A DNA stretch of 64,000 nucleotides. Source: Prionace glauca. Its lineage: Eukaryota > Chordata > Chondrichthyes > Carcharhiniformes > Carcharhinidae. Location of the stretch: positions 36,403,609 through 36,467,608 of the forward strand of contig CM075760.1 of assembly GCA_037974335.1 (NCBI GenBank). Reading direction: 5' to 3'. The notes below the pieces were generated by a model. It did no database searches and had not been told where the DNA came from. It saw only the letters and a program-made list of their open reading frames with translations. Of this stretch, positions 30,052-41,984 are shown one piece after another. Position 1 is the first letter of the stretch, and every line of letters begins with the position of its first letter. The position numbers and the translations under genes are program-made.

Positions 30052-30489
30052 ATGAGTTCCCTATGTGTTTTACTGGTAATAATGGCCATTCTGCCCGGTG
30101 AGTCTGAGCTCAAATCGTCAGTGTGTGTTTTATGGGCTATTTTCACTCGTAGATATCTCAAACATTCTATGTTTCGTTACAGGAACCAGTGGGCAAGATT
30201 CAGTTTCCCAGGGGCCGCCTAAATTAGCGGTTCAGGAAGGACAGACGGTAGCACTGAAATGCAATTACACAACAAAATACAGTTTCCCAAATTTTTTATG
30301 GTACATCCAACATCCCGGGGAGGCTCCGAAATATTTACTGAAGATACATGGCACGGCGGATGGAGAAGAGTCTCCAGATTTCCCATATCGGATCTCTGCT
30401 GATTTGAACCTAGACAGGAAAGCCGTTCCTTTGACGATCACCGGGGTCCGTTTCTCTGATTCTGCCATGTATCACTGTGCGCTGATCCC
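30052..30489 (+). CDS. TCR V gene (TRAV/TRDV type), functional-looking
   Basis: Leader exon 30052-30097 (MSSLCVLLVIMAILP plus one base, donor gtgagt) and V exon 30183-30489 after acceptor tttcgttacag. The joined frame is open and encodes a signal peptide and an Ig V domain: GQDSVSQGPP, VALKCNY (first Cys), FLWYIQHPGEAPKYLLK (FR2 Trp), FR3 with LTITGVRFSDSAMYHCA (second Cys; YHC), ending CALIP. A 23-RSS follows at once. The product would be the V region of a TCR chain at the T-cell surface after V(D)J joining. The chain (alpha or delta) cannot be told without J/C. Belongs to a different subgroup from the other three intact V genes. Confidence 0.9.
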
Positions 30490-30528
30490 CACACTGTTAC
30501 AGAGGCACAGTTAGTCCGTACAAAAACC
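30490..30528 (+). other. 23-RSS of V gene at 30.05 kb
   Basis: Heptamer CACACTG (one change from CACAGTG, with the critical CAC kept), spacer of exactly 23 bp, consensus nonamer ACAAAAACC (30520-30528). Confidence 0.92.
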
Positions 30529-30895
30529 AGCAAAGACATCTCACTTCCTCTCACTGAGTCAGATATCTGACGCAGATAGTGAACTGTTAATATAAACAAA
30601 GAAATATTATAAAGAGCAGCGAGCCAAAATGATCTATTTCTACAGTGCTAAACTTGTGTCATTCTATGCAAAATAGTTGTTTCTGTGGCTTACGAACGAT
30701 TCTCTAAATGAAATACTCTGGAGCTGTTATCACAACATTAAATAACACCCATCAGTCTTCCATCTCAAAGATTAAAATCCGTGAAATCAACAACATTCGC
30801 TTAAATGCCTTCTGTTTCATAACGATGGTAGATGTTCAATCGTTTAGTTTTTGAAGCCAGTTGATAGATTTGTGAGTGTTCAGGGTAAATAAGAC
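30529..30895. other. no recognisable feature
   Basis: A-T rich V-gene downstream sequence. Confidence 0.35.
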
Positions 30896-31222
30896 ACATG
30901 AGGACATAAGAACATAAGAGCAGGAGCAGGACCAGGCCATTTGGCCCCTCGAGCCTTCTCCACCATTTAGTAAGACCATGGCTGATCATTTTGTGGACTC
31001 AGCTCCACTTACTCGCCCACTCACCACAAACGTTAATACCTTTACCGTCCAAAATTTACCTATCTTTCCCTTAAAAAAACATTCAGTAAAGCACCCTCAA
31101 CTGCTTCACTGGGCAGTGAATTCCACAGATTCATAACCCTTTCTGTAAAGAAGTTCCTTCTTAACTCAGTCCTAAGTCTGCTTCCCTTTACTTTGAGCTA
31201 TGCCCCCTAATTCTAGTTTCAC
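30896..31222 (-). mobile_element. CR1 LINE 3' end, 5'-truncated
   Basis: Tail octamers at left (acataagaacataagagcagg), then 3' UTR and ORF2 end on minus. It replaces the SINE head that the matching point of the inverted duplicate (55.77 kb) still has, so it marks the outer border of the left arm. Confidence 0.75.
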
Positions 31223-31907
31223 CTGCCATGGCAAATTGACCCTAGAGTCAGGGGGATGGCCTGGTAAATATGTGGCGTTACAGGAATAGGCTTGGGTGGG
31301 ATTGAATCGTAGAATACAATCCCTACAGTGCAGGAGGAGGCCATTTGGCCCATCGAGCCTGCACCGACAACAATCCCACCCAGGTTCCGTGCTATCCCCG
31401 TAACCCCATACTTTTACCTTCTAATCCCCCTGACATTAAGGAGCAATTTACCGTGGCTAATCAACCCAATCAACATCCTTGGAGTGTCCGGTTCAGGATT
31501 GGGCCGGTTCAGGCTCGATGGGCCTCCTTGTGCACTTAGGGATTCTCTGATTCTGCGGGATTTTAAACATGTCGGCCATGACTGAATGGTGGAATAGGCA
31601 CGAATGGGCCGAATGGCTTAATTCTGCTCCTATCTCTTATGGCCTTGTCAGTGAAGCTGATTCTTCCATCTCACCACACACTGTACCCACTCAGTCACTG
31701 AGTCTCAGATATATAATAGTGAAGGTCAAAGAGCTTCAGCTGATCACTGAAACTCATTGAAACCTTATCTCAATCTATGACGGGTAGATTGCAAATTGTT
31801 GATTGGACGGGAAGTTTGAGATCAGAAAGTGACGTTAAAAACAGATTCTGTTCCGGCAGTGCTTGGAGTTTTAAAGGTTAGTCACTGCCCCGGGCTCTGC
31901 AGCCGCC

Positions 31908-32481
31908 ATGGAGTTCCTCACTGTCTGCATTGTGTTCGGGCTGTTTCTTATCAGTAAGGATGACTCCAATCTGGTTAAATGTTATCGCGATCTGAACCTT
32001 TAGCTCTGCTCCTCCCCAGTGGTGGTTCTTGACCCTGCTGTGTATTTCCACCATCATTTGTTTTTATTTCATAACTCCAGCTATGTCGCGGTGAATATAA
32101 AGTGTTAATATTATTTCAGCAGCACGTCCAACACTTAGATTTTTTTTCTTCTTTTTGAACACATGTCACAGATCCGAGTGATGGAGATTCTGTTTCTCAG
32201 CCGCAGTCTTCAGAGGGGAGAGAAGGTGAAACGGTGACTATTCGATGTACCTACAACACTACAGCAAAAAGCTATGCCTTGTATTGGTACAGACAGCAGC
32301 CACAGAAAGACTTGCAGTTCATTATATGGAAAAAATCCTGGAATACAGAACAAGCAGACAGAGGGGAAGGTTTTGGATCCCGTTTCTTTTCTGGTCTCCA
32401 GACCTCGGCTAAATTAACTACTTTAACCATCTGGAAGCTACAGCTGACTGACGCTGGCCGCTATTACTGCGCTTTCAGACT
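31908..32481 (+). CDS. TCR V gene (TRAV/TRDV type), functional-looking
   Basis: Leader exon 31908-31953 (MEFLTVCIVFGLFLI plus one base, donor gtaagg), V exon 32172-32481 (310 bp) after acceptor catgtcacag. The open joined frame gives a signal peptide, then GDSVSQPQSSEG, VTIRCTY (first Cys), ALYWYRQQPQKDLQFII (FR2), CDR2 KSWNTEQADRGEG, FR3 with LTDAGRYYCAFR. A 23-RSS follows. The kozak context gccgccATGG is strong. A CRE-like gtgacgtta lies about 80 bases upstream at 31831, as in TCR V promoters; in the inverted sister this word is changed. Nearest relatives: the V genes at 54.5-55.1 kb (inverted duplicate) and 47.1 kb. Confidence 0.92.
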
Positions 32482-32520
32482 CACAGTGATAGAAATCAGT
32501 CTCACCCCCGTACAAAAACT
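32482..32520 (+). other. 23-RSS of V gene at 31.9 kb
   Basis: Consensus heptamer CACAGTG, 23-bp spacer, nonamer ACAAAAACT (32512-32520). Confidence 0.95.
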
Positions 32521-34976
32521 GCTTCACACCTATCATTGGGTGCTCCAGTCTGTTGAGGTTTGTGTGGAGAATCGCAGAAAGTAACAGTCAGATTGAGCAG
32601 CGGCGCTGTCAGCCGCTCAGACACAACCCAGAGGAAACCACATTAACCTCGGATCAAACTGTCACCCAATTCAATCCAGGATCGGCTGAGACAACACACA
32701 GCAGAATCCCATCAGACTGAACGGTTAATCAGCGAAAGCGAGAGAGAGAGAACAGCTACTAGTTAAAGAGTTTATGTTTCGTTTCCAATTGTTATTTTCT
32801 TCAATTCAGGCTTATCTGGGAAGATCAGTTTCACCAAATAAAGGTTCCTCAGATTTAAAAATGTTTCAAAGCTGCCTGACAGCAGCTCATGGATTCCGGA
32901 GCTGTGAGATTTAACCCGGGAATGGGACGATAGAAAAGGGGGCGGGGCGGTAGGGGATATCTCCGGCTGACAAAGAGAGTGATGAAGATGAGGTTGAGGG
33001 AGGGAACACAAGATAGAACAGGTGGGGAGAAATGTATGTCTAAAAACAGTTCAATCTGAGAACCGAGAAACAAGCAGCGATCAAAATAATGCAGCAGGTC
33101 AAAGAATGTGACTGTAAGATAGGGTCTGAGCAAGATACAAATGTAAACTGGTGATAACTTGAAAGATATGTTTTCCTCTCCCTGTGCATACTTCCTGTTA
33201 AAAACCTGAGCAATGTGCCCATGCAGGTGAGTGTGGCCCAGTCTTTGCATCAGCTCAATGGCTCCCTATATTCAATGCTGCAATATCTGAGATGTTTAGC
33301 CATGGAACTGTTTTAGGAATCCTTCAGTGGATCAGCCCTGTCATTGTCTGGTTCCTCTGCTTAATATCTACGAAATTTCAAAGACTAGGTGGCTGAATGA
33401 GACCTCTGTAGAGCATCGGCTCAGTGCTCGCTAACTCTCCATGTCTAAACGTTTGATCAACTGTGCTATGCAGGCAAGTATATCCTTACCCCCTAAGCTG
33501 TACACTTCCTATATCACCCAATGCGCCCATACACTTTGAGAGAGCTATAAAATTCATTGACATAGGCAGGGGTGAGATTGAGCGGAATGATACGGAGACA
33601 ATCCAACTGAGGGACAAAGATGAATGCGGCCTGAGAGCAGTGAATGATGCAGAGACACAGCAAGGAAGGGCATTGCTACAGATGAGTATTTATAAATACT
33701 GACATACATTAGAGGAGGCTGTGGTGCAGCGGTATTTTAAATGAGCGAATCCCTACTTTGAAACAGTGATACCTAGTTATAGATTTAGCCAGAAGACGAA
33801 CTGTCCTCTTCACACCCGCCTTGTCAAGACCCCTTTGTATTTTATACATATCAATCAAGTAGCCTACTCTTACTCTGAATTCCAGCGGCTATAACTTTGT
33901 CTCTCTAACCTTTCCTCATGAAATAATTCGGCCTTAAAAACAAAGATTGAATGCCAGAAATTTACACGGATACACAGAATGGAAGACTAAAACTTAATGA
34001 AACTCAAGGTTACACACACACAAACTGAGAACTGCTCACAGTTACCAAGGAACCCGATATATAGGGAATCTGGGGATTCTGAAGAGAATGAGGCGAAAAA
34101 AATAGGAAATAACATCAAATAAAGAGGTAACAATGAACAGAGAAGGCAACAGGGGAAAGAGAAAGCAGTTAATGGCAAAACAAGAAAAGTTATGAAATAG
34201 TAAAATTTAGATAGCTGAATGACAAGAAATGATGATCATCCTCAGATTTTGCTTTTATTCTGTCTATAATGCCGGGGTCCAAACTGCACACACTATTCCA
34301 AATGTGGTCTCCACAAAACCCTGAATTACTGTAACAAGACTGCAAACATTTCAAGACTTAACTCCGTGCTCAAGGCTGGAAGGAGAGTGTGACAGTGCAT
34401 AATTCGCACTGTGTACATTCCCGACATCAGTAACTGGATCAGGAAGATGGGATATCTTTGTCTCTTTGTACTGTCTTTTTAAAGCTCCATCTCCTCTTAA
34501 TGCCGTGTGTCATATATTCGCTATCCCTGCTTTCCAGGCAAAGCTCGGGTTCACCAACTGTCTGTCTATATCAAGTAGCTAACTGACCCTGGGAGCTGGA
34601 CAGCCAGAGGGAGCTGAATGAGAGGAAGCGACAGAAACAGAAAGAGAAGTGACATGATAGTGTTTCGGAATGACTTGTGTCAGTTGCTCTCCGTGATGAA
34701 TGCCTGCAGTATGTTACCCTGTAAGTTTCACAGAGGCCGCACTGATGAGTTTGTTGTGGGTTGGAAACTGCAAGTGTCACATAAGCAGCTCACTGTCTAT
34801 TTCATGTTCCAGCTAAGAGGATTCGCTGCTTTCATTGGCTGAAGCAATCACTTGTGTGTGATATCAACATGAAAATTTGAAGGATAAACTTCCATTTGGT
34901 GAATAAAAAACCCGAAATAAAATAAAAAGCAGGTGATTCGTGGATAAATTAATATTGTAAACAGGTTGGATCACAT
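32521..34976. other. V-gene downstream duplicon, no gene
   Basis: Shared with the right arm. Open frames here on either strand (for example 32855-33250 and 34571-34780) have counterparts in the other arm with the same breaks, so they are duplicated non-coding DNA rather than genes. 34268-34330 is a short CR1 fragment. Confidence 0.5.
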
Positions 34977-35048
34977 TCCCTGGTGGTCCAGTGGTTAGGA
35001 TTCAGCGCTTTTACCACCCCAGTCCGGGTTCGATTCCCGGACAGGGAA
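34977..35048 (+). pseudogene. tRNA-Glu-like pseudogene
   Basis: 72 nt with a nearly perfect tRNA-Glu acceptor, D arm and T arm (CCGGG TTCGATT CCCGG), but the anticodon stem has three mismatches and the anticodon reads TTT instead of TTC/CTC. Several differences look like decay of CpG. No obvious poly-T terminator follows. Probably not a working gene. Confidence 0.75.
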
Positions 35049-35099
35049 TGTAAATTTATTGCTGTACAACAATCCTGCGTTACTAGTCTAGGGAGCAGT

Positions 35100-37731
35100 C
35101 TCTCACTATTAACTCTATCCATTCCCTTCATTATCTTATATACTTCTATCATGTCCCCTCTCAATCTCCGCCTTTCCAAGGAGAATAGTCCCAGTTTCTT
35201 CAACCTCTCCTCGTAACCCAGTCCCCCCATGCCAGGCAACATCCTGGTAAACCTCCTCTGCACCCTTTCCAGAGACTCCACATCCTTCCGGTAGTAAGGT
35301 GACCAGAACTGGACGCAGTACTCCAAATGCGGTCTAACCAACGTTCTGTACAATGAAGCATTAGACAGCAGCTTTTATACTCTATGCCCCTTCCTATAAA
35401 GGCCAACATCCCATAAGCCTTCCTAACAACCTTCTCCACTTGTGATGCAACCTTCATGGATTTGTGAACCTGCACTCCCAGGTCCCTCTGTATGTTTATA
35501 CTCCTAATCGGCCTCCCTTTAATCTCATGGATCCTCTCTGCATTATTCTGTCCAAAATGCATCACCTCGCATTTGTCAGGATTAAATGCCATCTGCCACC
35601 TATCTGCCCACTGCACCAGCCTATCTATATCCTGTTGTATCACCTGACAATCCAGTTCCGTAGCCGCCAACCCTGCCATCTTGGTGTCATCAGCAAACTT
35701 GCTAATCACACCACCTACGCCCTCTTCCAAGTCATTTATGTAGACTACAAAGAGGAGAGGTCCCAGTACTGAGCCCTGTGGCACACCACTGGTCACTGGC
35801 CTCCAGCCCGACAAGGTCCTTTCCACAGCTACCCTCTGTCTCCTATTTCCCAGCCAGTTCTCAATCCACCTAGCTACCTGGCCTCGTATCCCATGCGCCT
35901 TAACCTTTTCTATCAGCCTACCGTGAGGGACTTTGTCAAACGCCTTACTGAAATCCATATAGATGACATCAACGGTTCTCCCATCGTCAACCGTTTTTGT
36001 CACCTCCTCAAAGAATTCCACCAGATTCGTAAGGCAAGACCTCCCTCTAACAAAGCCATGTTGTGTATCCCTAATCAGATCGCAACGCTCCAAATGCTCA
36101 TACATCCTACCCCTAAGTATTTTTTCCATTAACTTCCCTACCACCGACGTCAAACTCACCGGTCTATAATTCCCAGGGTTATCCCTACTGCCTTTTTTGA
36201 ACAACGGGACCACATTTGCTACCCTCCCGTCTTCTGGGACCTCACCTGTGTCCAAAGAAGAGACAAAGCTTTGCGCCAGAGGCCCAGCAATTTCATCTTT
36301 CGCCTCCCTAAGCAGCCTGGGATAAATACCATCAGGCCCCGGAGCTTTATCCGTCCTTACGCTACCTAAAAGCCCTAGCACTTCCTCTCTCGTAATAACT
36401 ATATCCTGCAAATAAACCTCCACTCCCTCCAAGAGACCACACGATTCCGAACCCCTCTCCTTTGTGAATACCGACGCAAAGTATTCATTCAGGAGCTCCC
36501 CCATCCCCTCCGACTCAATACACAACTCACCACTCTTGTCCCTAAGAGGACCAATTTTCCCTCTAACTACTCTCTTGCCTCTGATATAGGAATAAAATGC
36601 CTTTGGATTTTCCTTAATCCTACCAGCCAAAGCCATCTCATGCCCTCTCTTCGCCCTTCTAATTCCCCTTTTTAGCTCCCTCCTACTCTCGCTGTATTCT
36701 TCCAGCGCACTCTCCGTACCCATTTGTTTTGACCTAACATACGCCTCCCTCTTCTTCCTGACCAAGTCTTCAATATCCTCCGTAATCCACGGCTGTCTAA
36801 TTCTTCCTTTCCCATCCTTTCGCTTAACCGGAACATACCTCCCCTGCAACCATTTCATTTTGTCCCTAAATGACTCCCACTTGCCAACCGTGGACTTGCC
36901 AGCTAACAGTCCCTCCCAATCAGTTTGCTGCAGCTCCCTCCTAATCCTGCCATAGCTCGCCTTTCCCCAATTCAGCACACTCCCACTCGGACGGCACTCG
37001 TCCCTTTCCATTTTTATCCTAAAGTAGACGGACTTGTGATCACTGTTCACCACATGTTCGCCTACCTCTACCTCACCCACCTGCCCAGGTTCGTTTCCCA
37101 ACACTAGATCCAGTATAGCCCCTCCCCTAGTCGGGCTAGTTACATACTGCTCTAGCGACCCTTCCATAACACAGTTCACAAACTCCTCTCCCTCCGTACC
37201 CCCAGCTCTAGGCCCCCTCCAATTCACTCCAGGAAAATTAAAATCACCCACTACAACCACTCTGTTCTTCCTGCACCTGTCCAAAATGCCCCTGCAAATG
37301 CCTTCCTCCACTGACTTTGGGCTGTTGGGTGGCCTATAGTACACCCCTAGCAATGTGATCTCTCCCTTTTTATTCCTCAACTCCACCCACACTGACTCAA
37401 TCCCTATCTCTTCCATATCGTCCTCCCTCTGCACTACTGTGATGTTTTCCCTGACTAACAGTGCCACCCCTCCTCCTCTCTTCATCCCTCCTCTGTCACA
37501 CCTAAAACACTTGTACCCAGGAACATTCAGCTGCCAGTCCTGCCCCTCCCGTAACCACGTCTCCGTTACAGCCACCACATCTAACTGCCTCACAAACATC
37601 AAGGCCCTAAGCTCATCCGTTTTCCCTATCACACTCCTAGCATTGAAACAGACACAGTTCAACCCACAAGTGTCCCTCAGAACCACCTTCTCCCTGATAC
37701 TTTTCCTTTCACTCGACTCTCTCCCAGCCAC
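35100..37731 (-). pseudogene. LINE ORF2 (endonuclease-RT), frameshifted and 3'-cut
   Basis: Open for about 775 codons of homologous sequence: APE motifs CFNARSVIGK, VTETWLREG, VVGDFNFPGVNW, NSDHKSVYF; RT motifs APGPDGIYP, YRPVSLTSV, MDFSKAFDKVPH, GVPQGSVLGP, FADD. Near 35370 the frame shifts after GRGIEYKS, and the remainder ([23 protein letters not shown] ... SERLLPR) continues in another frame to about 35100. No ATG lies at the position of the ORF2 start of the sister family. Confidence 0.88.
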
Positions 37732-37752
37732 CTCCCCACCTCCCCCTCCATA

Positions 37753-38600
37753 TTAGTTTAAACCCTTCGTAAACACCCCAGCTAACCTCCCCGCTAAGAC
37801 ATTAGTTCCCCTCCCATTCAAATTCTCCCCACCCTTCCTGTACAATTGCCCTTCTCTCTTAAACACCTCCCAGTGATCCACAAAAGTAAAGCCCTCTACC
37901 CTACACCAATCCCTCAACCATGCATTCAGCTGCATGATCTCTTCATTCTCTGCCCTGCTGATACTGGGCAGCAACCCAGAGAGTGCCACCCTGGAGGTCC
38001 TACTCTTTAGTTTGGCCCCCAACTCCTTAAATTGCCTACGTACCTCTACCCTACTCCTCCTTCCTATGTCCCCTCCCCTACATGTACTATGACCTCAGCC
38101 TGTGCCCCCTCCCCTTTCAAAATTCCCTCTACCCTGTCCGATACGTCCTTTACCCCTGCTCCAGGGAAGCAGACCACCATCCTGGAATCACGCCTCTGTC
38201 CACAGAACCTTCTATCTATACCTCTGACCCTCCCGTCCCCTACCACTATCACCTTACCGGCCCCCTTCTGTCCCTCTAAGTTAGTCTCCCCCTCCTGCCT
38301 ATCTTTCTGTGCCCCTGTCGACGAACCTTGGGAGGCCTCTGGGGAGGCTGGGGGACCCTGACTGCTCTTCTTCTTCCTCTTTCCCCTCCTCACAGTCGTC
38401 CATCCTCCCTTCTCTTCAGCCCTTGAGACCTCCTCCTTCTCATGGTTCCCAGCCATTATCGCCTCGTTCTCCCTTACTAGAAAAGCGATCTCTGGCCGCC
38501 CCTCGAGTTGCCTGATCCGGGCCCTCAAGCGCTGCAGTTCCAAACATTTACTGCAGATGTGGACTTTGGGGACACGTGACACACCATGAACTCCCACATG
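37753..38600 (-). pseudogene. LINE ORF1 (esterase-type), broken
   Basis: CSKCLELQRLRARIRQLEG (Cys pair plus coiled coil), a charged linker, the block VIVVGDGRVRGID where the usual nucleophile Ser of GDS is Gly, then after a frameshift near 38045 the C-terminal part LSGLLPSISR ... NLNGRGTNVLAGRL, in which the usual His is also absent. The esterase would be inactive even if the frame were whole. Confidence 0.75.
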
Positions 38601-38870
38601 TGGCACCTGATACAACTTACGTTCCTACCTATATTCCCTGCCATGTCCCAACCTCCTGTAAGCTCCCAAAGGTAGAAATCTGTCACTCACCTTCTCTAAG
38701 CCTGCTCTCCCCTCAGCCCAGCGAGCCAAAGCCCTTCTCACTCTGTTCCCACTCACTCTGCTGCCCGCTCCCGACGCTGCCAGCTCTATGCTGCTACCCC
38801 TTTTTTATACCCCCCGCTCCCCCTTAACGACTATCCCCTGGCCTAACTTCTGGTACGGAAGTAAACTACA

Positions 38871-39175
38871 CTCTAAGAAGCCCCGAGAACCGGAAGTACA
38901 GGAAAATAACAGGAATACAGGAAAAAAGGAGGCCCAAAACTGGTTACGGTATTCCACGTGTGTTCTCATCAGTATCTTGAATGGGCTGTCATATAAAGAG
39001 CGGTTTAGTAACTTGGGTTCATACTCTCTGGAATACAGGAGAATGAGGTGGTGGCGGGGGGCGGGGGGCGGGGAGCGGGGGGGGGGGGGGGCGTGTTGAT
39101 TGAGGCATATAAAATACTCAACTGGATTGGTAAAGTCAGTGTTAACCAAATGTTCCCCTTTCTAGAACAGTCTAG
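38871..39175 (+). mobile_element. CR1 LINE fragment with G-rich run
   Basis: 38940-39170 on plus keeps 'gagcggtttagtaacttggg', 'gaatacaggagaatgagg' and, after the G run, 'gattgaggcatataaaatac', the ORF2 C-terminal block. The G run (39049-39092) is an expansion within it. Confidence 0.6.
39049..39092 (+). repeat. G-rich tract, possible G-quadruplex
   Basis: At least four runs of four or more G with short loops, ending in a run of about 17 G. Purely compositional evidence. Confidence 0.6.
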
Positions 39176-39549
39176 GACAAGAGGTCGTTGTTGTAGATAA
39201 CGGAATTGTTGGAATTGGGTCCAGAATGGAACAGGTTTTAATGTTGTATATTGTAGCGATTTTGCCAGCAGGAGAGGGCAGAAGGATTAAGTTCATTATC
39301 GGGGCGCATTTCTGTATTGAGGAATATTTGATTGAAGGAACAAATGCGGGAGCAGAAACATCATGCTGTATCTCTTCACTCGCCCTAAAATGGCCGAGCA
39401 CTTCACTCATTGATATCAATCCGCTGCAGAAAAATGGACTTCGTGTGTACACGCTGCGGAGGGTGTCAGGAGTATTGACCCTAACAGAACACATAACAGT
39501 GAGAACAATTTGGTCTGAGTTTGAGGTTATATTGTTCTTCTCTTCGTCA
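39176..39549. other. no recognisable gene
   Basis: A 115-codon plus frame (39226-39573) has no domain and runs into a MITE arm. Confidence 0.3.
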
Positions 39550-39632
39550 GTTGAGGACTCACCTGAAAGGTAGTGGCTTTTGCTACCAAATAAACTTGTT
39601 GAACTTTAACCCGGTGTTGTGGGGCTTCTTAA
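39550..39632 (+). mobile_element. half copy of hairpin MITE
   Basis: 'gtggcttttgctaccaaata' and 'aactttaacccggtgttgtg', the 3' arm of the family. Confidence 0.6.
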
Positions 39633-39689
39633 TACAACATAGCAAACAGTGTTGTGTGGCACTAACATTGTGCTCAATTGGTTAGACTT

Positions 39690-40740
39690 CCGACAGATCT
39701 AACAACACAAGACTGGGCCTTCATCAGGCTTTGTGGGCCATCAACAAAGTTGAACTGTACTCCAGCAAATCTGCAACCTCATGGCGCGAAATATCCCCCA
39801 CTCCACCATTACCATCAAGCCAGGGAATCAACCCTGGTTCCATGGGTGCAGGAGGGGATGCCAACAGTAGCATTAGACATACTACAAATGAGGTGTCAAC
39901 CTGGGGAAGCTATCAGATAAGACTATTTGCATGCCAAACAGCAAAAACAACAAGTGATGCATAGAGCTAAGTGATCACACTATCAACAGATGAGATCTAA
40001 GATCTACAATCCATCCACATCCAGGCCAGAATGGTGGTGGTCAATTAAACAACTCATTGGAGGAGGATACTCTACAAATGCCCCCATCTTAAATGAGGAG
40101 GAGCCCAGCAAATTAATTTAAAAAAATAAAGCTGAAGTCTCTGCAGCATTCTTCAGCCAGATGTGGTGAGTGGATGAACCATCTCGGCCTCCTCCACTGG
40201 TTCCCAGGGTCTCAGATCGCAGTCTCCAACCAATTTGATTCACACCACATGGTATTAAGATATAGTTGGAGACACTGGATACTGTAAAGGCAATGGGCCT
40301 TGATAGCATTCCTGCAATAGTATTTCAGGCTTTTGCTCCAGAACTTGCCACTACCCGAGCCAAGCTCTTCCAGTACAGTTGCCACATTAGCATCTACCCA
40401 ATGATGTGGAAATGTGACGAGTTAGGTCTTGTACACAAAAAAAGCAGGACAAATCCAACCCAGCCAATTACCGCTCAACCAGTCTACTCTAGATCTGAGT
40501 AAAGTGATGGAAGGGTCATCAACAGTGCTATGCAGCAGCACCTGCTCAGCAATAACCTGCTCAGTGACTCCCAGTTTAAGTCTCGCCAGGGCCACTCAGC
40601 TCCCGATCTCATTACAGCCTTGGTTCAAACATGGACGAAAGTGCTGAATTCGTGAGGAGTGGTGAGAGTGGCAGCCTCTGACATCAAGAACCTTTGCTGT
40701 AACGTCTCCAATGGAAGTCTATCCTATCATCAATGTGGAA
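39690..40740 (+). mobile_element. non-CR1 LINE RT relic
   Basis: Broken plus-strand translation with the order LETLDTVKAMGLDSIPA, PELATTRAKLFQYSC, VHKKSRTNPTQ and, in other frames, KVMEGSSTVLCSS and SDLITALVQTW-like pieces: RT fingers and palm of a non-LTR element. Same family as 28860-29295. Many stops, old. Confidence 0.65.
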
Positions 40741-41554
40741 CCCCAAAATTGCACACAGTATTCCAAATGAGGTTTCGGCAATACCCTGAGCGACTGCAGC
40801 AAGCCTTCAAAGATGACAAAATTTAAATCTATGCTCAAGATTGGAAGGGAAATGTGACTGTGGATAATTGACATTGTACAAATTCCTTTCATCGGTATCT
40901 GGGGGAATCTGGAAGATGAGGTAGTGGTATTTCTTTACCCTGTCATCTGTAAACTCCACTTCTTCCCAATACCTTATGTCCCACACTCCTTGATCCTCCT
41001 GTCCAGGTAATGCTCGGGTTCACTAATTCTCTGTGTCATTGGCAGATGAAACTAGAACTCGGTGATACCAGCTAATTGATCCTGGGAGCTGGACGGTCAG
41101 AGGCAGCTGGAGCAGAGGCAGCAACAGAAACAGAAAGAAATGTGACATGAAAGTGTTTAAAATAGGATCTGTGTCAATTCCTTTCAGTGACGGATGTCTG
41201 CCTTGTGTTGCCGCGAACTTTCACATGAGTTGCAGTGATGAAGTCGCTGAGGCTTGGAAATTGGAAGTTGTACATCAGTATCTTATTTGATCTCACTGGT
41301 AATTTCATGTTCTAGTTATCGACATCCATGTTTTCATTGGTTAAGAAGTCAATTTTTCTCATGCTATAAAATGACAATTTGAAACGGAATCTTGTTTCTG
41401 GTGTAAAACAATGTCTGAAATGAAAAATGAAAGGCAAATGTTTAATACATCAATTAGATTTTTGAAAGCAGCTGTAGTAACTTCCTTAGTGACCTAGTGA
41501 TTTGAGTTCCGTGTTTTTATCTCTGCGGCCTGTGATCGATTCCCGGTCAGGGAA
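40735..41554 (+). repeat. third copy of the tRNA-bearing duplicon
   Basis: Direct repeat of 34240-35048 and inverse of 50820-51560: CR1 scrap at the left, 'ctgggagctggacggtcaga', 'agcaacagaaacagaaag' and the tRNA-Glu relic at the right end. More diverged than the two arms are from each other. Confidence 0.75.
41483..41554 (+). pseudogene. tRNA-Glu-like pseudogene
   Basis: 72 nt aligning without gaps to the tRNA-Glu copy at 34977. The acceptor and anticodon stems are badly mispaired; the anticodon position reads TTT. Confidence 0.7.
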
Positions 41555-41984
41555 TAAAAACTTGTTGTTTTGCAAAAACTATTATTTAATTAATTGTCTG
41601 TACTAGAAAGGCAATATGCTATTTTGCGTTGAGTTGAAAATGTCATGTTCAGATTATCAAGAACAGTAAAAGGACAGTGATAGGTTGCAAAATTCTGACA
41701 ATAGAGATGATGACACGAGGTAAAATCAGGCTAATAATAGAGAAGATTTTATTTTTTCCACTCACACAATTTCAAGATTTGGGTTCAAATCTGGCGCTAA
41801 ATGATTAAAAAAATCCTTTCCACTGAATTAAGCACAAAACTGTCCGACTGCCAAAGGAGTGGAGGCGCCTTTCATTCAGAAAATAGTGATTAAGATATTA
41901 ACAAAGCAAGACTGAGAACGACCCATTTTAAGCGGTGACATTCTGGAGAAATGGAGTTCTCCCAATAAAGTTTTAGAATAATAG
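41555..41984. other. no recognisable feature
   Basis: A-T rich sequence. Confidence 0.35.

Larger units (their letters stand above)
31225..35090. repeat. left arm of large inverted duplication
   Basis: Matches 50780-55770 in reverse orientation almost throughout: a SINE/SINE composite (31225-31550), the V gene, its downstream flank, the block 33440-33720 (against 53290-53605), 33720-34200 (against 52770-53285) and 34240-35090 (against 50780-51560). The right arm has about 1.2 kb more (51560-52770). Confidence 0.88.
35090..38870 (-). mobile_element. second CR1-clade LINE, 3'-truncated
   Basis: Contains a GC-rich 5' region (38620-38870), ORF1 (about 37753-38600) and ORF2 (about 35100-37731) on minus. 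The 3' end is missing: homology stops in ORF2 at RLLPR, and at 35090 it meets the V duplicon 42 bases beyond the tRNA-Glu relic. The unoccupied counterpart in the right arm is at about 50780, so the insertion postdates the duplication. It is a different CR1 subfamily from the element at 16.7 kb. ORF1 and ORF2 each have a frameshift. Confidence 0.88.

Noticed and set aside
30265-30468. Minus-strand frame opposite the V exon at 30.2 kb
   Set aside because: Antisense shadow of a V exon with verified leader, splice sites and RSS.
32855-33250. 131-codon minus frame with hydrophobic runs in the left arm
   Set aside because: The counterpart in the right arm (53800-54120) is not kept as the same open frame, so it is not under coding constraint.
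34977-35048. A tRNA-Lys(TTT) call based on the anticodon
   Set aside because: The body is that of tRNA-Glu and the anticodon stem is mispaired; it is a decayed tRNA-Glu copy.
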